Source of the DNA: Geminicoccus harenae
GTDB taxonomy: Bacteria; Pseudomonadota; Alphaproteobacteria; Geminicoccales; Geminicoccaceae
DNA length: 64,000 bases
Reading direction: 5' to 3'
Assembly: GCF_019800005.1 (NCBI RefSeq)
Contig: NZ_JABGCL010000017.1
Coordinates: 62,001-126,000, forward strand
In this document: positions 40,990 to 49,267 of the stretch, piece by piece
Layout: every line of letters starts with the position of its first letter
Numbering within the stretch: the stretch's first letter is position 1
The notes under the pieces: model-generated
What the model saw: the letters and a program-made list of their open reading frames with translations, nothing else
Databases searched by the model: none
Told to the model about the DNA's origin: nothing
Program-made: the position numbers and the translations under genes

Positions 40990-41859
40990 ATGAGCCGCAA
41001 TCTCGCCCGGGCCAGCCAGGTGCTGGTCACTCTTCTGGTTGTTGCCGCTGCCGCCTTCGTCGGCTGGCAGCTCTGGGACTATTACATGCGGGCACCCTGG
41101 ACCCGGGACGGGCGGGTGCGGGCCGATGTGGTGGGGGTGGCGCCGGACGTTTCCGGCATGGTCGCCGACGTGCTGGTGCGGGACAACGCGAAGGTGGCGC
41201 AGGGCCAGGTGCTGTTCCGGCTGGACCAGGCGCGGTTCGCCCTGGCGCTGCGCCAGGCCGAGGCGGCCGTCGCCAGCAGCCAGGCGGCACTGGACCAGGC
41301 CCAGCGCGACGTCGAACGCTACGGCCATCTCGCCGAGGACATCGTGGCCCGGCAGAAGCAGGAGCAGGTTGCCACCACGGCAGCGCAGGCCCAAGCTGCC
41401 CTGAGCCTGGCCGAGGCCGATCGTGATCTCGCCGCGCTCAACCTGGCCCGCTCCGAGATCCGCGCACCGGTGGCAGGGGTGATCACCAACCTCACCCTGC
41501 GCCCAGGCGACTACATAGAGGCCGGCCAGGCGGTCACCGCCCTGGTCGACGACGCCTCCTTCCATGTCGCCGGCTATTTCGAGGAAACCAAGCTCGCCCG
41601 GATCCGGGTGGGCGACCGGGTGGAAGTCCAGCTCATGGGCGGCGGCGCACCGCTCGGCGGCCGGATCGAGAGCATCGCTGCCGGCATCGAGGACCGCGAG
41701 CGCAGCGACGGCCTGATGGCCAACGTCAACCCGACCTTTGCCTGGGTGCGGCTCGCCCAACGCGTGCCGGTGCGGGTGGCACTCGACCCGCTGCCGAACG
41801 GTGTCCGGCTCGTGGCCGGCCAGACCGCGACGGTGTCGGTGCTGGCGGCGCCGCGCTGA
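40990..41859 (+). CDS. HlyD-family membrane fusion protein (AaeA-like)
   Basis: This 289-residue periplasmic adaptor is anchored by an N-terminal helix (about 9-30). The lipoyl half-motifs flank a coiled-coil hairpin: TRDGRVRADVVGVAPDVSG near 38-56, then an Ala/Gln-rich hairpin (about 80-145), then SEIRAPVAGVITNLTLRPGD. The C-terminal part is the beta-barrel domain. It links the FUSC pump to an outer-membrane channel not encoded here. It is the last gene of the MarR-FUSC-DUF1656-HlyD operon. Confidence 0.95.
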   Translation: MSRNLARASQVLVTLLVVAAAAFVGWQLWDYYMRAPWTRDGRVRADVVGVAPDVSGMVADVLVRDNAKVAQGQVLFRLDQARFALALRQAEAAVASSQAALDQAQRDVERYGHLAEDIVARQKQEQVATTAAQAQAALSLAEADRDLAALNLARSEIRAPVAGVITNLTLRPGDYIEAGQAVTALVDDASFHVAGYFEETKLARIRVGDRVEVQLMGGGAPLGGRIESIAAGIEDRERSDGLMANVNPTFAWVRLAQRVPVRVALDPLPNGVRLVAGQTATVSVLAAPR

Positions 41860-41871
41860 GGAGGCGGCTCC

Positions 41872-43263
41872 TCAGTCGTTCAGGCCGGTGCAGTTGCCCT
41901 CCGCCTCGCAGTCATGGGTGAGGTCCTTGCCGGTACAGCCGCCATCCTGCACGGTGAAGTCTCCCTGCTCGTCCCAGTGCAGGCGTGGTGCAGCACTCCA
42001 GTTCGGCAGGCCATCGGTCCAGGCGTTGAAGTCGGCGCCGTTATGGATGAACGGGCGGCGGCAGATGCGCACGGTGCCGGTGGTGCGCGCGGCGCCGATG
42101 GTCACCGCATCGTCGGCATAGCCGCGACCCGCCAGGATCAGCTGTGCATCGCCCGCGATCTCGTTCCGCTCGAACCGCACGCCCGTTGCGGGCCGGCCGG
42201 CCAGGGTCAGGCGCGAACCGGGCTCGCAGGTGCGCAGCTTGCGGCCGAGGAAATGCAGCTGGCGTTCGCAGCTGCGGGAGTTGCGGTCGTTGTTGGCGAC
42301 CCGCAGCGGCTCGCTGATCCCGGCGAAGCGATTGTCGGCGATGACCACCTGCCCGGCATTGCGCGCGAACACGGCCACCGTGCCGTCGTCGGACCCGGTG
42401 AAGTCATTGCCGGTGATCGCCACGTCGCTGACGGTCCGGTCCATCACGCGCCCGGCGGCTTCGGTATCCGGCTCCTGGCCGGCCTCGATGCAGACCAGGC
42501 CGCAGGTGCGAAAGCGATTGCCCCGGATCGTGACGTCCTGGACGAACTCCTTCAGCGAAGCCGAGTGGTTGAAGTAGCCGTCGAACCGGTTGTCCCGCAC
42601 CACCAGCCCGTGGGTGCCATGGACGCGCAGGCCGTAATCCATGCGCACGCCGCCGATGCCGCCGCCCTCGCTCTCCAGCAGGTGGTTGCGAAACAGGTTG
42701 CCCTCGACCAGGACCTGCGTGACCGGACTCTCCTGGGTCCCGGCCAGGAGCAGGCCGTAATTGCTCTGCTGGTGGAACAGGTTGCGGCCGAAGGCCAGAT
42801 GGTGGCTGTCCGTGACGGTGATGCCGTTGCCGTACCGGTCCGGCTCGACCGTGAACACCAGCCCGTCCACGCGCAGGAATGCCGACCGGTCGATCTCCAG
42901 GCCGCTGTTCCGGAACATCGCCCGGCCCGTGCCGGTGGCGGCATGGCCGTCTGTCGCTACCGCCGGCTGGGCCGCCTCGATCCGGATCGGCCGCTCGGCC
43001 GTGCCCTGGACCGAAATCCGGGTGTCCGGATAGTCGCCCGGCAGCAGGACCACCCGGTCGCCCGGCCCCAGCATCGCCAGCAGCCGATCCAGGGCCCCAG
43101 GCGCTGCGGGGCTGCTTCCGTCGCCGCTGCCTGCGGGACTGGCGTAGAGGGTGCGCAGCGGGGGCTCATGCCAGTCGACCGATTGCCGGGCCGCATCAGC
43201 GGCGAAGCCGGCCAGAAGAAGTGTCAGGCCGAGCAGCAGCCAGCTTGCCATGCGGCAGTTCAT
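41872..43263 (-). CDS. Exported right-handed parallel beta-helix protein
   Basis: This 463-residue protein has a signal peptide (about 1-24, ending AADAA). It is built of short repeats in which N-x-F or N-x-(F/I) recurs every 20-25 residues (GNLFRNHLL, DNRFDGYFNH, GNRFRTCG, GNDFTGSD, DNRFAGIS), the pattern of NosD/pectate-lyase type parallel beta-helices. The initial part, LYASPAGSGDGSS followed by LLPGDYPDT, is the common start of polysaccharide-acting beta-helix proteins. The cysteines in the last 120 residues may form disulfides. The substrate is unknown; a glycan lyase or epimerase is plausible. Its ATG overlaps the stop of the pabA-pabB gene. Confidence 0.9.
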   Translation of the reverse strand: MNCRMASWLLLGLTLLLAGFAADAARQSVDWHEPPLRTLYASPAGSGDGSSPAAPGALDRLLAMLGPGDRVVLLPGDYPDTRISVQGTAERPIRIEAAQPAVATDGHAATGTGRAMFRNSGLEIDRSAFLRVDGLVFTVEPDRYGNGITVTDSHHLAFGRNLFHQQSNYGLLLAGTQESPVTQVLVEGNLFRNHLLESEGGGIGGVRMDYGLRVHGTHGLVVRDNRFDGYFNHSASLKEFVQDVTIRGNRFRTCGLVCIEAGQEPDTEAAGRVMDRTVSDVAITGNDFTGSDDGTVAVFARNAGQVVIADNRFAGISEPLRVANNDRNSRSCERQLHFLGRKLRTCEPGSRLTLAGRPATGVRFERNEIAGDAQLILAGRGYADDAVTIGAARTTGTVRICRRPFIHNGADFNAWTDGLPNWSAAPRLHWDEQGDFTVQDGGCTGKDLTHDCEAEGNCTGLND

Positions 43264-45308
43264 CCGTTCTCCCCGTTTTCCGTTTCCAGGCTGCCGCCCA
43301 GCGCGGTCAGCAGGGCTCTGCATTTGAGGCGGAGCTCGGCCAGTTCCTCGGCCGGGTCGGACAGGTCGACGATCGCACCGCCCGCACCGATCCGCACCGT
43401 GCCGTCATGCAGCACGGCGGTGCGGATCACGATGGAGAGATCGACGCTGCCATCCAGGCCGACATAGCCGATGGCACCCGAATAGATCCCGCGCGGCCGG
43501 CCCTCCAGCTCGTCCAGAATCGCCATGGTGCGCAGCTTGGGGGCCCCGGTCATCGAGCCGCCCGGGAATGCAGCCTCGATGCACCCGACCGGTGAGCTGC
43601 CGGCGGCGAGCTGGCCGCGGACGGTCGACACCATCTGGTGGACGGTCGCATAGGGCTCGATGGCGAACAGGCCCTCGACGCGGACGCTGCCGGCCTCACA
43701 GACCCGGCCCAGATCGTTGCGCAGCAGATCGACGATCATCAGATGCTCGGAGCGGTCCTTGACGCTGGCACGCAGCCGCTCGGCCAGTATCCGGTCTTCG
43801 GCCGCATCCCGGCCTCTGCGGACGGTTCCCTTGATCGGGCGGGCCTCGACCGCACCATCCGGCCCGATCCGCAGGAAGCGCTCGGGCGAGGAGGACAGCA
43901 CGGCCAGGTCGCCGAAGCGCAGGAAGGCCGCGAACGGCGCCGGGTTGACCTGCCGCAGCCGGCGATAGGCGGCCCAGGCGTCAATCTCGCCTTGGGCCAC
44001 CAGCTCATTGGTGAGACAGACCTCGTAGCTCTCGCCGCGCCGGATCGCCGCCTTGGCCGCGTGGATCTGCACCAGATAGGTCTGGTCGTCCTGGTGAGGG
44101 ACAAAGCGCAGCGGTGTTGCCGGCGGGCGTGGCGGGGGGAGGGCAGGGACCTCCCGGATGCGGGCCGCGGTGGCATCGAACCAGGCCGCGGCACGCCTAG
44201 CCGCATCCGCATGGTCGGCCGCCAGCAGGACGATGCGGTCTTGCAGGTGATCGAAGGCGACGATGCGATCGGCGAAGATCAGCTTGGCATCCGGCGTCGC
44301 GGCCTGGTGGGCGGCTGCTGCCCCGGCATCTGCCTTCAGCTCGTAGCCGAGATAGCCGACCCAGCCCGGCAGGCACGGCACGTCCAGCCCGACCGGACGC
44401 TCGACGCGGCGCTCGGTGAGCCAGCGCTGGAGGGCGTCGAACAGCCGCTCCTGGGACTCCACGCCGTTCACCAGGAGCTCCTGCCCCGCCACGCAGTAGC
44501 TGATCTGCTCTGCCAGCGGACCGGACGCGTCGCCCATGAACGACCAGCGGCCGAGCGGGCTGGCCGCAGCGGCGCTGTCCAGCCAGAACGCGTCCGCCGA
44601 ATCGCCGTAGAGGGCGGCAAAGCAGCGTTCGGGCGAGACATCGCTCGTCAGCTCCCGGGTGAAGATCCGCAGGCCCGGGGAGGCAGTGCCGGCCGGGTGG
44701 GGAGGCGGCTGCCGTGCTGGCCAGGGCCGTCCCCGGGGGATCTCGGCCAGGAAGTTGCGCAACAGGCCTGCCCCGTGCTCGGTGGCGATCGATTCCGGGT
44801 GGAACTGGACGCCGTGGACCGGGCGCTCCTGGTGGCGCAGGCCCATGATCGTGCCGTCCTCGGCAAAGGCATTGGCCACGAGCCCGGCGCCGGGCCGGGT
44901 CACCAACAGGGAATGGTAGCGGATCGCCTGGAAGTCTTGGGGGAGGCCCCGGAACAGGCCGGTTTCGTCGTGGCGGATCCGGCTGGGGCGGCCATGTATC
45001 ACCGTGGCTGCGTAGTCGATGGCCCCGCCATGCTCCACCGCCAGGCCCTGATGACCCAGGCACACGCCGAGGATCGGCCCATGGAAGGCAGCCAAGATCT
45101 GCGTGCAGATGCCGAAGTCGCCCGGCCGGTCGGGGCGCCCGGGGCCTGGCGAGATGATCACCGCCGCCGGGTCGAGCCTGGCCAGCAGGGCCAGGTCGAG
45201 CGCGTCGTTGCGCAGCACGAGCGGCAGCTCGCCCACCACCTCCGCCACCAGATGGGCGAGGTTGAAGGTGAAGCTGTCATAATTGTCGATCAGCAGGATC
45301 CGCATCAT
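43260..45308 (-). CDS. pabB: Fused aminodeoxychorismate synthase (PabA-PabB)
   Basis: This 682-residue two-domain enzyme makes 4-amino-4-deoxychorismate for folate. The N-terminal glutaminase (about 1-190) has GVCLGHQ (C83) and VQFHPES (H170, E172). The C-terminal chorismate domain (about 215-682) ends with GGSMTGAPKLRTM and the FAAFLRFGDLAVLSSSPERFL segment. PIKGT (491-495) carries the lysine (K493) that distinguishes PabB from anthranilate synthase TrpE, which has alanine there. The domain order, amidotransferase first, resembles plant and actinobacterial PabAB. Start codons at 45308 and 45305 are adjacent. The beta-helix gene follows in an ATGA overlap; no pabC is nearby. Confidence 0.94.
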   Translation of the reverse strand: MMRILLIDNYDSFTFNLAHLVAEVVGELPLVLRNDALDLALLARLDPAAVIISPGPGRPDRPGDFGICTQILAAFHGPILGVCLGHQGLAVEHGGAIDYAATVIHGRPSRIRHDETGLFRGLPQDFQAIRYHSLLVTRPGAGLVANAFAEDGTIMGLRHQERPVHGVQFHPESIATEHGAGLLRNFLAEIPRGRPWPARQPPPHPAGTASPGLRIFTRELTSDVSPERCFAALYGDSADAFWLDSAAAASPLGRWSFMGDASGPLAEQISYCVAGQELLVNGVESQERLFDALQRWLTERRVERPVGLDVPCLPGWVGYLGYELKADAGAAAAHQAATPDAKLIFADRIVAFDHLQDRIVLLAADHADAARRAAAWFDATAARIREVPALPPPRPPATPLRFVPHQDDQTYLVQIHAAKAAIRRGESYEVCLTNELVAQGEIDAWAAYRRLRQVNPAPFAAFLRFGDLAVLSSSPERFLRIGPDGAVEARPIKGTVRRGRDAAEDRILAERLRASVKDRSEHLMIVDLLRNDLGRVCEAGSVRVEGLFAIEPYATVHQMVSTVRGQLAAGSSPVGCIEAAFPGGSMTGAPKLRTMAILDELEGRPRGIYSGAIGYVGLDGSVDLSIVIRTAVLHDGTVRIGAGGAIVDLSDPAEELAELRLKCRALLTALGGSLETENGENG

Positions 45309-45449
45309 CGTCGCCAGGGCCGGCCTTCGGGGGAGGGGTGGCCGCTGGCGCGGCAAAGCACAAGGGCCACTGCCGATCCCGCTTGCCCTGGGCCCGCCGC
45401 CGCGAAACGATGGCCTTGGCTGAACCCGAAGCCGCCGGAGCTACCTGCC

Positions 45450-46430
45450 GTGCCCCCTGCCTCCATCCGACGCCGCGCGCTCCTTCTCGGCATGGCCACG
45501 GGCGTCGTGGCGGGGCCAGCACTCGGGCAGGCGGTCGAGGACGACCATCTCCTGAAACCCGGCCAGTTCGCTTGGCATCCGGAGCGATCGCCGGAAGGGC
45601 CGGTGGCAGTGATCGTCTCGCTTCCCGACCAGCTTACCCATGTCTATCGCAACGGCATACGGATCGGCGTCTCGACCTGCTCCACCGGCCGGCCCGGCCA
45701 CGCGACGCCGACGGGCGTGTTCACCATCCTGCAAAAGCAGGTCGACCATCACTCCAACATCTATGACGGTGCGGAGATGGCGGACATGCAGCGGCTGACC
45801 TGGACCGGGATCGCACTGCATGTCGGCGGCCTGCCAGGCTATCCCAGCTCGCATGGCTGCGTGCATCTGCCGCGTGCCTTCTCCGACCGGCTCTACGCGA
45901 TCACCCGGGTCGGCACGGTGGTGATCATCGCGGACGCGACCTCGGCACCGGTCGAGATCGTCCATCCGGGCCTGCTGCTCTCATCCGCGGCCGAGCGCGA
46001 GATCGACGGCGAGCTGCAGGCCAAGGCCGGGCAGAAGCTGCCGGTGGCGGGTGCTGCGGCGCCGGCCGGGCCCCTGGCGATCCTGGTCTCCTCCGCCGAC
46101 AAGCGCTTCGTGATCCAGCTCGGCGGCGACACGGTGGCATCGGGTGCGGTGACGATCGCCGATCCGGCCACGCCGCTGGGCGAGCACGTCCTGGTGCTGG
46201 CCGGCGCCGGCCGGGACGGTGCGCGCTGGCAGGCATTCCGCCACGGCCAGGAAGCGGGTGGACCGCCGGAGCCCCGGCCGGAGCAGATCATGGCGCGCGT
46301 GCAGGTGGACGAGGCGGGGCGAGCGGCGATCGCCCGGCACCTGCACCAGGGCGCTCTCCTGATCACCACCGACCTGCCGCTGACACCCGACCGGCAGAGC
46401 GGCAGCGACCTGGTCGTGATCAGCTCATAG
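45450..46430 (+). CDS. L,D-transpeptidase (YkuD domain), exported
   Basis: This 326-residue periplasmic enzyme cross-links peptidoglycan or attaches proteins to it. A signal peptide (IRRRALLLGMATGVVAGPA, then LGQA) precedes a YkuD domain (about 50-170) with the catalytic motif HVGGLPGYPSSHGCVHLP (H135, C137). The second half (about 175-326) has no further recognised motif and reads like a duplicated beta-rich domain. The start is GTG at 45450, with GGAG 9 bases upstream (45437-45440); the open frame further upstream is antisense to pabA-pabB. It is divergent from pabA-pabB and ends 5 bases before a convergent gene. Confidence 0.93.
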   Translation: MPPASIRRRALLLGMATGVVAGPALGQAVEDDHLLKPGQFAWHPERSPEGPVAVIVSLPDQLTHVYRNGIRIGVSTCSTGRPGHATPTGVFTILQKQVDHHSNIYDGAEMADMQRLTWTGIALHVGGLPGYPSSHGCVHLPRAFSDRLYAITRVGTVVIIADATSAPVEIVHPGLLLSSAAEREIDGELQAKAGQKLPVAGAAAPAGPLAILVSSADKRFVIQLGGDTVASGAVTIADPATPLGEHVLVLAGAGRDGARWQAFRHGQEAGGPPEPRPEQIMARVQVDEAGRAAIARHLHQGALLITTDLPLTPDRQSGSDLVVISS

Positions 46431-46435
46431 CAGCG

Positions 46436-47371
46436 TCACGACTGCGGCGTCGGCCGCATGACCCCGTCGGCGCCGCGCCGGAGCGGTGCCGGCTGCTTCG
46501 GCAAGGGGGCCCCCGGCGCCTCGGCGATGGTGACGCCGTGCGGCCAGTCCGCGGGTGCAATCGCGACATAGCGGGCATAGCCGCCGGTACCGCCCAGCGG
46601 CTTGGCAAAGCCGATGGTCACCAGCGCGCCGGTCGGCGGCACCCGGTCCAGGTTGGTGACGCCCTCGGCCTGGGTGAAGTGATTGTGCAGAAGCCAGGCC
46701 TCGCCCTCGAGCGTCGGCGTGGCGTCGGTGTCCAGCGGCTCGTGGCCGTGGAACAGGATCCGGCGCTCGAGATGGAGGAATTTCAGCGCGTCGAGCCCGA
46801 CCCCGGGAAAGGGCTTGTCGTTGAAGTGCGCGACGTCGTCCCACTTCTTCGACCAGTCGGAGCGGACGAACACGACCGACCCCTCGGGGATCCGGCCATG
46901 CTCCTGCTCGAACGCCTCGATGTCCGCAACCTGGAGCGCGTAGCCGGGATCGGCTGCGACCTTGGCGGACATGTCGATCACGACCAGCGGCCGGATGGCG
47001 AAGGTGGGCGGAAGGTCGCTGATGGTGGCGCCATACTCGTCCCAGTGCGCCGGCGGATCGAGCTGGGTACCGTACTGGTCGGTCGGCAGCTGGTAGGCGG
47101 AGGCGACGAAGCCGTGCCGGGCGTAGGTGAACTCCTCGCCCTTGGCGACATAGCCTTCGATGTCCCGGCCGGCCACGGCAGGACCGAAGGTGGCGTTGGC
47201 GAAGCCCGGCCATACCGGCTGCACCGGGGCGAAGGCATGGGTCAGGTCGATATATTTGGCGCCCTTGAGCTGCTGCTCGTAGATGCCCCAGAGGCCACCA
47301 TCCTGGGCGCTCGCCGGGGCTGCCAGTGCGGCTGCCAGCACGATGCCGGCGCAGATCCTGATGCCATCCAT
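46436..47371 (-). CDS. Cyclase-family (kynurenine formamidase-like) hydrolase, exported
   Basis: This 311-residue protein has a signal peptide (1-22, ending ASAQ) and a cyclase-family fold. The family metal site is normally HxGTHxDxPxH; here it reads QYGTQLDPPAH (99-109), so both early histidines are glutamine while the aspartate (D105) and last histidine (H109) remain. A later segment with FHGHEPLDTDATPTLEGEAW supplies more family-like residues. Glutamine at the second position occurs in part of the family, but two substitutions make metal binding uncertain. Export to the periplasm is unusual for kynurenine formamidase, so a different amide or ester is the likelier substrate. Confidence 0.85.
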   Translation of the reverse strand: MDGIRICAGIVLAAALAAPASAQDGGLWGIYEQQLKGAKYIDLTHAFAPVQPVWPGFANATFGPAVAGRDIEGYVAKGEEFTYARHGFVASAYQLPTDQYGTQLDPPAHWDEYGATISDLPPTFAIRPLVVIDMSAKVAADPGYALQVADIEAFEQEHGRIPEGSVVFVRSDWSKKWDDVAHFNDKPFPGVGLDALKFLHLERRILFHGHEPLDTDATPTLEGEAWLLHNHFTQAEGVTNLDRVPPTGALVTIGFAKPLGGTGGYARYVAIAPADWPHGVTIAEAPGAPLPKQPAPLRRGADGVMRPTPQS

Positions 47372-47451
47372 CCGCGTTCCCTCCAGCCAAGGACGGCGCA
47401 AGTTCGCCATACCGAGGCAGGACCGAGGATGATCGCGCCGGGCGGGCGGCG

Positions 47452-47697
47452 CTACTGGATCTCGGCGTTGGGCGGCGCGATCTGAAAGTGGCGGCAGCGC
47501 TCGACATGCGCCACGCCCTTGACCCGGCGCAGCCGGCTCAGGACCTGTGGATCGTCGACCGAGCCGGACACGGTGCCGAGCATGGCCATTTCGTTCTCGA
47601 TGTGCAGGCCGGCGTCGGCCATCTCCTGCAGGACATCCGCGAAGTCCTTGAGCCTGGCCTCGTCGACCGACACCACGACGTTGAGCCTGTCTGACAT
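47452..47697 (-). CDS. Small stand-alone subtilase propeptide/inhibitor I9-like protein
   Basis: This 81-residue protein has alternating beta-alpha-beta segments (NVVVSVDEARLKDFADVLQE, IENEMAMLGTVSGSVDD, QVLSRLRRVKGVAHVE) and ends in ERCRHFQIAPPNAEIQ. Proteins of this size with the ending FQI.PP...IQ are found next to S8 subtilases, and the fold resembles the ferredoxin-like I9 propeptide that chaperones and inhibits subtilisins. An S8 peptidase gene lies upstream on the same strand, 191 bases away. Some genomes mislabel such genes as ketohydroxyglutarate aldolase. I infer inhibition or folding assistance of the neighbouring peptidase. The ATG at 47697 is the first codon of the domain. Confidence 0.8.
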   Translation of the reverse strand: MSDRLNVVVSVDEARLKDFADVLQEMADAGLHIENEMAMLGTVSGSVDDPQVLSRLRRVKGVAHVERCRHFQIAPPNAEIQ

Positions 47698-47715
47698 TCG
47701 AAGCCCCGCGAGGTA

Positions 47716-47734
47716 CCCACCAATATATGGTGGG
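47716..47734. promoter_or_regulatory. Perfect hairpin/palindrome before the I9-like gene
   Basis: CCCACCA-ATATA-TGGTGGG, a 7-base perfect inverted repeat with an AT-only centre, lies 18 bases upstream of the I9-like ATG (minus strand). It is close enough to sit in the leader RNA or across the promoter of the small gene. It could be an operator or a translational control hairpin. It does not have a following T-run. Confidence 0.45.
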
Positions 47735-47839
47735 CGTTCGATCATAGTGAACGTGCCTCGAATCATGGGGCTGGACAAGGTGCCACGCAGGGATGGGAAG
47801 ACGAAGTGACGAGAACAAAACTAGAACATTTAGCGAACA

Positions 47840-47862
47840 CTTGCGTTTGAGCTACGCAAGTA
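47840..47862 (-). terminator. Hairpin after the S8 peptidase gene
   Basis: ACTTGCGT (47840-47847) and ACGCAAGT (47855-47862) form a perfect 8-base stem with a 7-base loop, 26 bases past the peptidase stop in the direction of transcription. The following minus-strand sequence is moderately T-rich (GTTCTAGTTTTGTTC), as in a terminator. Confidence 0.5.
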
Positions 47863-47888
47863 TGCACAGAAGTGATCGCACCTGCCGG

Positions 47889-49256
47889 TCAGGCCGGCGC
47901 CTGCACCAGGCCCGTGCCGACGTCGCGGGCCGGCTGGTCCAGGCGCCGGGCGGTCTGCACCAGCCGCGCCCACAATGCCTGGCCCCGCGCATTCGGATCG
48001 GCCTCGGCGAACAGGGCGGCGATGCCGGCCACGTGCGGGGTGGCCATGCTGGTGCCGTTGATCGTGTTGTAGAGCGTGCCGGGCCAGGCGGAGTAGACGG
48101 CCACGCCCGGGGCGGCGAGGTCGATCTGGCCGCCCTGCGGATTCAGGCCGGCGCAGGAGAACCAGGCGACCTCCAGGCGCTGGTCGACCGCCGCTACCGC
48201 CATGATCGAGGTGCAGTTGGCGGGATGGCCGACCGGGGCCAGCCGATTCGGCCGCTGGCTGCTGTTGCCGGCCGCCGCCACGATCAGGCTGCCCGCCGCG
48301 AGTGCCCGTCGCCCGACCTGCTCGAACACCGCAGACGGCGTGGCGTCGGCGGCCACCGGTGCCCCCAGCGACATGGAGATCACCGCGCAGCCATTCGCCA
48401 GCGCCCAGTCGATCCCGGCCAGGATGCTGCCGTCCGAGCCGCTGCCCGCATCGCTCAGCACCTTGCCGGCATAGATCGTCGCGTTGCCGGCCACCCCGTA
48501 GCGCGGCAGGCGCTCCGGCCGGAGCGGCCCGCAGGCCGTGCCGATGCAGTGGGTGCCGTGGCCGTTGCCGTCCTGGACCGCCTCGCCGGCGATGAAGCTG
48601 CGCGCCTCGATCGGCAGGCTCTCAAAGTCGGGATGGTTCAGGTCCATGCCGGTATCGAGCACGGCCACCCGGATGCCCTGGCCGGTCCAGCGGCTGGTGG
48701 TGGCGCGCACCGCCTGCAGCCCCCAGGTGACCTCGCTCTCGCCGGCTTGCGGCAGGAGGCCGGCACGGCTGCCGGCATCGCCGATCAGCCGGTCCAGGAT
48801 CGCGTTCACCCCGTCACGGTAGCCGCGCAGATAGTCGATCGACAGGTTGCCGGTCGCCGTATCGTTCGGTCGGGTGGGTACCGGCTCGGGAATGCCGATC
48901 CGGCCGTTCGCCAGGGCGTGGACGACCCGCTCCGGCTCGATGGCCAGGATGCCCTCGTCCGTGCCGACCGAGTTCAGGGCGTGGAGTTGGTCCGGAGGGG
49001 TGGCGACCACCGCCACCCGCAACTGGTCGAACAGGATGCCGTCGGCCTCGGCGAGTGCGGTCTGGATGGACTGCTCGCCGAAGTCGCGAGAATGGGCGAG
49101 CTTGAGGCCGGCCACGCTCTTCAACGCCGAGATCCCGGTCCGCACGTCGTCCTCGGGCAGGAGGACCAGATGGCGGCCGGTCAGGCCGGGTGTCGACGGC
49201 TGGGGATGGGGCAGGGCTTCGGCACGGCTGCCGCGGCGGGCTCCTGACTTGGCCAA
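47889..49256 (-). CDS. Subtilisin-like serine peptidase (S8)
   Basis: The catalytic triad of this 455-residue subtilase is intact: D201 (VAVLDTGMD), H233 (NGHGTHCIG) and S403 (INGTSMATPHVAG), with oxyanion N331 (AAAGNSS). Residues 28-115 look like an I9-type propeptide domain (HLVLLPEDD, then LRVAVVATPPDQLHALN). There is no signal peptide or C-terminal domain, so it may act in the cytoplasm or leave by an unusual route. The start is TTG at 49256, with AGGAGA about 6 bases upstream. It lies 11 bases after a metallo-beta-lactamase-fold gene, and a small I9-like gene follows, suggesting a protease with a separate control protein. Confidence 0.93.
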   Translation of the reverse strand: MAKSGARRGSRAEALPHPQPSTPGLTGRHLVLLPEDDVRTGISALKSVAGLKLAHSRDFGEQSIQTALAEADGILFDQLRVAVVATPPDQLHALNSVGTDEGILAIEPERVVHALANGRIGIPEPVPTRPNDTATGNLSIDYLRGYRDGVNAILDRLIGDAGSRAGLLPQAGESEVTWGLQAVRATTSRWTGQGIRVAVLDTGMDLNHPDFESLPIEARSFIAGEAVQDGNGHGTHCIGTACGPLRPERLPRYGVAGNATIYAGKVLSDAGSGSDGSILAGIDWALANGCAVISMSLGAPVAADATPSAVFEQVGRRALAAGSLIVAAAGNSSQRPNRLAPVGHPANCTSIMAVAAVDQRLEVAWFSCAGLNPQGGQIDLAAPGVAVYSAWPGTLYNTINGTSMATPHVAGIAALFAEADPNARGQALWARLVQTARRLDQPARDVGTGLVQAPA

Positions 49257-49267
49257 GTTCGTCTCCT

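Noticed and set aside
43260..45308. Fused anthranilate synthase (TrpE-TrpG)
   Set aside because: The motif is PIKGT, with the lysine of PabB, not PIAGT. The amidotransferase is also at the N-terminus.
43638..45449. Upstream 600 codons of the open frame containing the L,D-transpeptidase
   Set aside because: This part is antisense to pabA-pabB and not protein-like. The real gene starts at the GTG at 45450, after a good ribosome site and before a signal peptide.
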